Below are positions 6,038 to 10,178 of a DNA stretch of 10,178 nucleotides, piece by piece (within the stretch, counting starts at the first letter, position 1; each line of letters opens with the position of its first letter). The notes below the pieces were generated by a model that made no database searches, was not told the DNA's origin, and was given only the letters and a program-made list of their open reading frames with translations. Origin of the DNA: JBGOUJ01 sp041477005 (GTDB lineage Bacteria; Acidobacteriota; Terriglobia; Bryobacterales; JACQDG01); assembly GCA_041477005.1 (NCBI GenBank), contig JBGOUJ010000247.1, forward strand, positions 1 through 10,178. Reading direction: 5' to 3'. A program made the position numbers and the translations under genes.

Positions 6038-9000
6038 TCAAAACTGCAACTTCAAACCGAATTGCAGGATCCGCGGGTCGAGGGCCGTGGTGATGCGCCC
6101 ATACGTGCCCGAAGTCAGCGTGGCGCTCGGTTGGCTGAAGTTGGGGTGGTTCATAATGTTGAAAGCCTCGGCTCGAAACTGAACGCGTGATTCGTGCCGG
6201 AAGGGGAAAGACTTGGCGAGCGCCACGTCCATATTGGCCAGGCCGGGACCAATCAGGACGTTCCGGCCGATCGTGCCAAACGTGGCGATGGCGCCTTGGG
6301 CGAATGCGGTGATGTTGAACCACTGCAGCACCGGGTCGGCATTCGGGTTCGCGCGCGCGCTACGCGAGGGGTTGCCCACCAGGTCCGCCCGGTCAGCTCC
6401 CACGCCCGACAGCGAATTATCCTGGCCGGCAAGCACGTTGAAGGGCGCGCCGGACTGCAGAATCAAGACCCCGCTCAGGCTCCAATTGCCGGCGATTGCT
6501 TTCACCAGGGCCGGCTCACTCGCTAAACGCGGCATCTGCCACAATCCTGACGTCACGAAGCGGTGGTGGTGGTAAAAATCCGACAGCCCCCGGTTCTGCC
6601 TGAAGTAGAAAGGATCGGGGAACTGCGGCCACTGCGTGCCTCCGCCGGAGCCGTAATCGATGGATTTGGCCCAGGTATAGTTGCTCTGCACGGTGAATCC
6701 GTGGCTGAAACGCTTGTCCATCGTGACCTGCAGCGAGTTGTAGCTCGAGTTGCCGACGCTGCCGATCATCCTGATATTGGTATAGGCCGGGTAGGGGCGG
6801 CGGCTGTTAGTATTGGTTCTGGTGGATTGGCCGGGAATGTAAATCGCCGGATTGAGTTCCCAACCTTGCAATAGCCCGGTTCCCTTGGAACCCGCGTAGG
6901 CCACCCGCAGCAGCCAATCGCGATAAACTTCCCGCTCCACCGTCAAGTGCCAGTCTTGTAGGTAGGGGGTTCGGTATTGCGGCGGAAAAGTCCCCACCGA
7001 GATGCCTTGGGGGAAGGTGATGTTTTTCGGTGGCGGAAAGGGCAGGGGAAACGGGTTGTTGCCCTTGAATGGGTCGTCAAATGGCCCCGGAGTGGGCTGC
7101 AGATTGACCTGCGTACCATAGGGCGCCACGTTCTCAAACACGTTTTGCAGGGCGCTCATGGGCGAGGAGTCATAGAAAAAGCCGTACGCGCCGCGCACGC
7201 TGGTCCTGCCGTTGCCGAACGGCGCCCACGCGAACCCCACGCGCGGGGCGAAGTTGTTCAGGTCCGCCTTCGTGCCGCCCACCGGCACTCCCGGATCGCC
7301 GGGGAACAGCAACCCCACGGGTGCGTTCGGGAAAACCTGGCTCTGAGCGGGCGGGCGGAACACGCTGACGCGGTGGAAGTCATCGACATACGGCACGAAC
7401 GGCTCATAACGGACGCCGAGGTTGAGGGTCAGCCGGGGAGTCACCCGGATATTATCCTGCGCAAAGGCCATGTAGTTCGGCATGTGCGCATCGCCCACTT
7501 CCCCATAAGCGTCCTCCTTCAGTGCCGAGGGCAGCCCCAGGAGAAAGTCGGCAACGCCATAGCCGCTGAAGTTGCCGGCGAATTGCATGTTCGGGTCGAT
7601 CAGCCACCGATAATTCTTGTGCAAAATCTGGAGCGCGTATTGGAATCCCACCACCAGCTCGTGGCGTCCGGCAGTTCGTTTCAAGGTGTCCGATACGGTG
7701 TACTCGCTCGGGGCCGTGAAGGTCTGCTCGCCGGTATCGACCGAAAACGCGCCGGTGACGCCCAACCCGAGCTCCGGCTTGCCATTCGGATCGGTGTAGA
7801 TATTTTTCATGCCCAAGCTCGCAAAACTGGTGGTCCAGACCGGCGTGTCGTTGGATTTGCGCCAGTTGTAGGAAAACCGCGCCTCGTTGAGCAGGGAAGG
7901 ACTGAAGATGTGCGTCTCGCTCAAGGCGAGGTTGTGGTTGGGGATGGCAAGCTCGTGGGTAACCGCAAACATCAGCGGCGAGTCGAAAGACGGGCGGTGA
8001 TAGTAGTTGTAGAGATAGCGGCCGGTGAGAGTATCGCTCGGCCGTAGCTGATGGTCGATTCTCGAGACAATCTGCCGCTGGTCGTTGGAGTTTGGCACCC
8101 CGTAGCGGAACAGGCCGGTCGCCGGCTCGGTGGGCAGCGGAACGAGCTTGTTTAGGATGGTGGTGGAGAGCGGATTGATTCGCGAGAGTGGAATCTGGTT
8201 GCCCGGAAAGGCCAGGTTCGTTAGAGGGTCGATGACGGCTTGCGAGCGCGCGGAAAAATCTCCGCTGCGCTGGGCCCCGGTCAGGACGACCGTGCTGGCA
8301 TCGGATGGCGTTTGCACTTGCCGGTGCTCCTGTTCCGAGAAAAAGAAGAACGTGCGGTCACGGCCGTTGTAAACGTGGGGAATGTAGACCGGGCCTCCCA
8401 AGGTTCCGCCAAACTGATTCCGCTTCAACCCGTCGGTCTTGGTGAAGAAAAAGTTGCGGGCGTTGGTGTCGGAATTGCGCAGAAACTCGAACAGGCTGCC
8501 GTGAACGGTGTTACTGCCGGAGCGGGTAACGGCGTTCACGATGGCGCCGGCGTTACGGCCGAATTCCGCGCTGAAGTTGTTGGTCTGCACGCTGAACTCT
8601 TGCAGCGCATCGGGATTGGGGAAGGCCAGAGCCACATTGGTATAGGTGTCGTTGTGAGAAGCGCCATCGAGAACGTAATCGACCATATTGCTGCGAGCGC
8701 CGTTCGCGGACACCCCCGGCTGCACCAGGTTCACTGCCGAGCTGCCCTGCCGCAGCCCCGAAGTATCGGCCGTCGTACCGTAAACGCCGGGCAGAAGCAG
8801 GACCAACTGGGTGGCGTCGCGGCCGTTGAGCGGCAACTCCTGGATGCGGCGCTGATCCACGACCTCTTTCAAGGTCACGGTCTGGGTGTCGACCTTGGAT
8901 GCGTCCGCCGTCACCTCGACGCTTTCAGCCACCGCCCCGACTTCCAGGACAAAGTCGATGCGGGCCGCTTGATCCACCTCCAGCGTGATGCCGGTGCGGG

Positions 9001-9262
9001 TGATCGGGCGAAAGCCGGGGTTCTGAACGGCGATGCGATAGTTGCCCGGCGGCAGCAGCGGCACCGTATAGTAGCCCAGCCCGTTCGAAGTCGCGTCTCG
9101 CTTGATGCCGGTGCCCTCATTGGTCACGGCGATCTGAGCGTTGGCGATGACGGCGCCGGTCGAGTCGGTGATGGTGCCCCCAACCTCGGCCGTCGTTCGC
9201 TGGCCCAGCAGGCACGAAGTCCATGCGGCCAATAGAACTGCCAGTAATATGATGCGAGACAT
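6038..9262 (-). CDS. TonB-dependent outer-membrane receptor with N-terminal carboxypeptidase-regulatory-like domain (Oar-like)
   Basis: This is a complete 1074-residue protein. Residues 1-20 are a signal peptide. Residues 22-108 form a carboxypeptidase-regulatory-like beta domain (VGGTITDSTGAVIANAQIAV, YYTVPLLPPGNYRIAVQNPGF). A linker with SVEVTA follows, then the plug domain (about 125-250; LPLNGRDATQLVLLLPGVYG, VDYVLDGASHNDTYTNV, EFGRNAGAIVNAVTRSGSN). The beta barrel runs from about 255 to the end, with the family's RNQFGGTLGGP and RTFFFFSEQE near its start and a terminal aromatic strand, ILQFGLKLQF. Such receptors use TonB energy to take up large ligands at the outer membrane; acidobacteria carry many copies and the ligand cannot be read from the sequence. 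The start is set by a strong AGGAGG 10 nt upstream. A 45-codon ORF follows after 10 nt and the 1220-aa secreted protein after that, so co-transcription is likely. I see no frameshift and no missing domain. Confidence 0.95.
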   Translation of the reverse strand: MSRIILLAVLLAAWTSCLLGQRTTAEVGGTITDSTGAVIANAQIAVTNEGTGIKRDATSNGLGYYTVPLLPPGNYRIAVQNPGFRPITRTGITLEVDQAARIDFVLEVGAVAESVEVTADASKVDTQTVTLKEVVDQRRIQELPLNGRDATQLVLLLPGVYGTTADTSGLRQGSSAVNLVQPGVSANGARSNMVDYVLDGASHNDTYTNVALAFPNPDALQEFSVQTNNFSAEFGRNAGAIVNAVTRSGSNTVHGSLFEFLRNSDTNARNFFFTKTDGLKRNQFGGTLGGPVYIPHVYNGRDRTFFFFSEQEHRQVQTPSDASTVVLTGAQRSGDFSARSQAVIDPLTNLAFPGNQIPLSRINPLSTTILNKLVPLPTEPATGLFRYGVPNSNDQRQIVSRIDHQLRPSDTLTGRYLYNYYHRPSFDSPLMFAVTHELAIPNHNLALSETHIFSPSLLNEARFSYNWRKSNDTPVWTTSFASLGMKNIYTDPNGKPELGLGVTGAFSVDTGEQTFTAPSEYTVSDTLKRTAGRHELVVGFQYALQILHKNYRWLIDPNMQFAGNFSGYGVADFLLGLPSALKEDAYGEVGDAHMPNYMAFAQDNIRVTPRLTLNLGVRYEPFVPYVDDFHRVSVFRPPAQSQVFPNAPVGLLFPGDPGVPVGGTKADLNNFAPRVGFAWAPFGNGRTSVRGAYGFFYDSSPMSALQNVFENVAPYGTQVNLQPTPGPFDDPFKGNNPFPLPFPPPKNITFPQGISVGTFPPQYRTPYLQDWHLTVEREVYRDWLLRVAYAGSKGTGLLQGWELNPAIYIPGQSTRTNTNSRRPYPAYTNIRMIGSVGNSSYNSLQVTMDKRFSHGFTVQSNYTWAKSIDYGSGGGTQWPQFPDPFYFRQNRGLSDFYHHHRFVTSGLWQMPRLASEPALVKAIAGNWSLSGVLILQSGAPFNVLAGQDNSLSGVGADRADLVGNPSRSARANPNADPVLQWFNITAFAQGAIATFGTIGRNVLIGPGLANMDVALAKSFPFRHESRVQFRAEAFNIMNHPNFSQPSATLTSGTYGRITTALDPRILQFGLKLQF

Positions 9263-9272
9263 TTTATTTTCT

Positions 9273-9278
9273 CCTCCT
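9273..9278 (-). promoter_or_regulatory. Strong ribosome binding site of the TonB-dependent receptor
   Basis: AGGAGG, continued as AGGAGGAG, lies 10 nt before the ATG at 9262, with an A/T-rich spacer. It is the best Shine-Dalgarno sequence in the window and fixes the receptor start. Confidence 0.85.
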
Positions 9279-9430
9279 ATACCCCGAAGCTCTTTTCAAG
9301 AACTGCTTGCTGCCAATCGGGCCGATGTGCCGGCAACGTTTCCGCGCCAAACTGTCTTCTCACCGGCGCATCCGCGACCGAACATTGCTGTCCCTCGTCC
9401 ATTCGCTGGATCCTGTCGAAGACAAGAAGC

Positions 9431-9448
9431 GCGCCGGCGCGCCGGCGC
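9431..9448. repeat. 18-bp perfect GC palindrome
   Basis: GCGCCGGCGCGCCGGCGC is identical to its reverse complement. A wider pairing of GAAGCGC (9426-9432) with GCGCTTC (9445-9451) is also possible. The palindrome lies about 165 bp upstream of the receptor start. It could be a hairpin in the leader RNA or a protein-binding site; it could also be chance in GC-rich DNA. Confidence 0.7.
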
Positions 9449-9584
9449 TTCAGGTCGGATCCGATGAACTCTCACTTACCGCCGGCGTTACTGACTCGCT
9501 GGCCACCAGCGCCAATACCGGTTCCGGAAGCTGCGTGCGCCCGGACCTCACTTGCAAGGCCATCCCCTGATCCCGCGGCATCAT

Positions 9585-9612
9585 TTTCAGCAGCCACGCT
9601 TTCAGCAGCCAC
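9585..9612. repeat. Short direct repeat with 15-bp period
   Basis: TTTCAGCAGCCAC occurs at 9585-9597 and again at 9600-9612, with 2 nt between the copies. Two copies without mismatch suggest a local slippage duplication in noncoding DNA. Confidence 0.8.
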
Positions 9613-9667
9613 CGGGATGGCGGGCGCAGCAGGGCTGCCTGATCGCCGCCATAGCGCTCGGCCGGCC

Positions 9668-9689
9668 GGCGCAGGGCCCAGCCTGCGCC
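9668..9689. repeat. Perfect 8-bp hairpin in the receptor upstream region
   Basis: GGCGCAGG (9668-9675) pairs without mismatch with CCTGCGCC (9682-9689) around a 6-nt loop. It would form a stable stem on either strand. No T-run follows on the minus strand, so it does not look like an intrinsic terminator for the permease upstream. Confidence 0.65.
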
Positions 9690-9755
9690 AGGGCATCATC
9701 CGACGCCGGAGCCGTTTCATCCGCTATTTCCATCTTGGGTTCTGAGACGGCTGGT

Positions 9756-9761
9756 AGTATA
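9756..9761 (-). promoter_or_regulatory. Possible -10 element facing the receptor gene
   Basis: TATACT (9761 to 9756) matches a sigma-70-type -10 box at five of six positions. An A6 tract on the same strand (9802 to 9797) lies where an UP element would be. No convincing -35 box lies at 16-19 nt. If used, the receptor mRNA would have a leader of nearly 490 nt. Confidence 0.25.
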
Positions 9762-9852
9762 CACCACACGACCTCTGCGTGGACAGTTGGAGTTCGTTTT
9801 TTCGCCCCGGCGGCCCCTGACCCGAAACAACCAGTTCTGGCGGTCCGGAGTA

Positions 9853-9910
9853 GGGGTACGCACCTGGACAGCTTCTTCCCAATGACATTTCTCAGACACC
9901 TGTCCGTACC
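9853..9910. repeat. Imperfect inverted repeat, possibly REP-like
   Basis: The left arm has GGTACG (9855-9860), CACCT and GGACAG (9866-9871). The right arm has CTGTCC (9900-9905) overlapping CGTACC (9905-9910). The two GGACAG/CTGTCC segments pair perfectly around a 28-nt loop, and GGTAC/GTACC pair outside them with one arm bulged. It lies just downstream of the second permease. Whether it belongs to a genome-wide repeat family cannot be told from one copy. Confidence 0.4.
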
Positions 9911-9959
9911 AAGCAGGTTCTCTTCATCCTGCCCACAGGGGTTGTGCGCCTACAGGCTT

Positions 9960-10178
9960 CTATTCCGCCCGCAGCAGCGTAGCAGGGTCGATCTCTACCG
10001 CGTGAATCACGGCCGGTAATGCCGCCAGGACCGCTGCTCCGAGGATGGCAAGGGAGGGAATGACGAGCACTGGTACTTCGGTGGATCGCACCTGGTACAA
10101 GAGCGGTTCGATGAAGCGCACGGATGCCAGACCGAGCGCGAGTCCCGTGAGCGCTCCTAGGAGAACCATCGAGAAGAC
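9960..10178 (-). CDS. C-terminal end of a second ADOP-type ABC permease, cut by window edge
   Basis: The last 72 codons are visible and the frame stays open through the right edge. The sequence covers the last two membrane helices of an FtsX domain (LLGALTGLALGLASVRFIEP, VIPSLAILGAAVLAALPAVI) and ends with EIDPATLLRAE, the standard C-terminus of the acidobacterial duplicated orphan permease family. By hand alignment it matches the end of the pseudogene at 890-2174 at about 48 of 72 positions, so the two are separate paralogues rather than a recent duplication. Family members are integral inner-membrane proteins related to the MacB/FtsX permeases, usually without their own ATPase gene beside them; substrates are unknown. 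An ATG at 10169 is internal and not the real start. Whether this copy is intact cannot be judged here. The next gene on the strand is the receptor, 697 bp away, so a shared transcript is doubtful. Confidence 0.9.
   Translation of the reverse strand, partial: VFSMVLLGALTGLALGLASVRFIEPLLYQVRSTEVPVLVIPSLAILGAAVLAALPAVIHAVEIDPATLLRAE

Larger units (their letters stand above)
9263..9959. other. Roughly 700-bp intergenic region upstream of the receptor, no convincing gene
   Basis: Frames open here on both strands, but all are short and of biased composition (Arg/Ala/Pro/Ser), lack family motifs and mostly lack ribosome binding sites. The region contains an 18-bp GC palindrome, an 8-bp perfect-stem hairpin, a 15-bp direct repeat, a TATACT hexamer facing the receptor and an imperfect inverted repeat, each listed separately. 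It may be a long leader for the receptor transcript, decayed sequence, or both. I see no tRNA, other structured RNA gene or insertion sequence end. Confidence 0.6.

Noticed and set aside
6977..9235. Long plus-strand frames opposite the receptor (6977-8047, 8240-9235)
   Set aside because: They mirror the codon pattern of the receptor gene and carry no recognisable domain.
9277..9471. Minus-strand open stretch of 64 codons ending at TAG 9279-9277, just before the receptor ribosome binding site
   Set aside because: There is no start with a ribosome binding site, codon use is unlike the neighbouring genes, and no family is recognised. It could be a gene remnant but cannot be supported.
9794..9820. 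T-run at 9797-9802 next to GC-rich sequence as an intrinsic terminator
   Set aside because: On the plus strand no gene ends here and the T-run precedes the GC-rich part; on the minus strand the run is of A, so it does not fit a terminator for the right-edge permease.
9307..10019. Plus-strand frames in the region upstream of the receptor (9307-9570, 9552-10019) and the minus frame 9472-9720
   Set aside because: Biased composition, no motifs; 9552-10019 runs into the antisense of the second permease.
1..10178. CRISPR arrays, tRNA or rRNA genes, transposases, phage or defence genes
   Set aside because: No regularly spaced repeats, no RNA gene signatures and no such protein motifs were seen anywhere in the window.

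Overview
The window looks like a piece of an acidobacterial chromosome, most like the Solibacter/Bryobacter lineage. This is inferred from family content and high GC, not from a database match. Three things point that way: an Oar-like TonB-dependent receptor with an N-terminal carboxypeptidase-regulatory-like domain, two copies of the large FtsX/MacB-type orphan permease typical of Acidobacteriota (ADOP), and a very large secreted CBM9-plus-esterase-fold protein.

Layout from left to right. (1) 1-401, minus: the 5' end of an exported Xaa-Pro aminopeptidase (aminopeptidase P N-terminal domain), running off the left edge. (2) 466-858, plus: a small four-helix membrane protein of unknown function, divergent from the peptidase across a 64-bp gap. 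(3) 865-885: three perfect tandem copies of TCAGGTG. (4) 890-2174, plus: an ADOP permease pseudogene that lacks its N-terminal part and has an internal deletion with a frame change at about 1139. (5) 2200-2232: a hairpin in the convergent junction. (6) 2225-9262, minus: an apparent operon read right to left. It holds a 1074-aa TonB-dependent receptor (6038-9262), a 45-codon ORF (5890-6027) starting 10 nt after the receptor stop, and a 1220-aa secreted multidomain protein (2225-5887) starting 2 nt after the stop of the 45-codon ORF. (7) 9263-9959: about 700 bp with no convincing gene, but with several hairpins and inverted repeats. (8) 9960-10178, minus: the C-terminal end of a second ADOP permease, running off the right edge.

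The receptor and the 1220-aa protein form the functional core. The receptor would carry a ligand across the outer membrane. The large exported protein has two CBM9/DOMON-like beta domains and two alpha/beta-hydrolase domains of acetylxylan-esterase type, and could bind or process a glycan-like or ester-bearing ligand. Both hydrolase domains lack the serine at the nucleophile elbow (Val680 and Ala1063), so the protein looks like a double pseudo-esterase. The 45-codon ORF between them has a good ribosome binding site, a signal peptide and the first residues of a CBM9-like domain, then stops directly before a second, complete version of the same start. It is either the stump of a lost paralogue or a translationally coupled leader. 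These two points are the most unusual things in the window.
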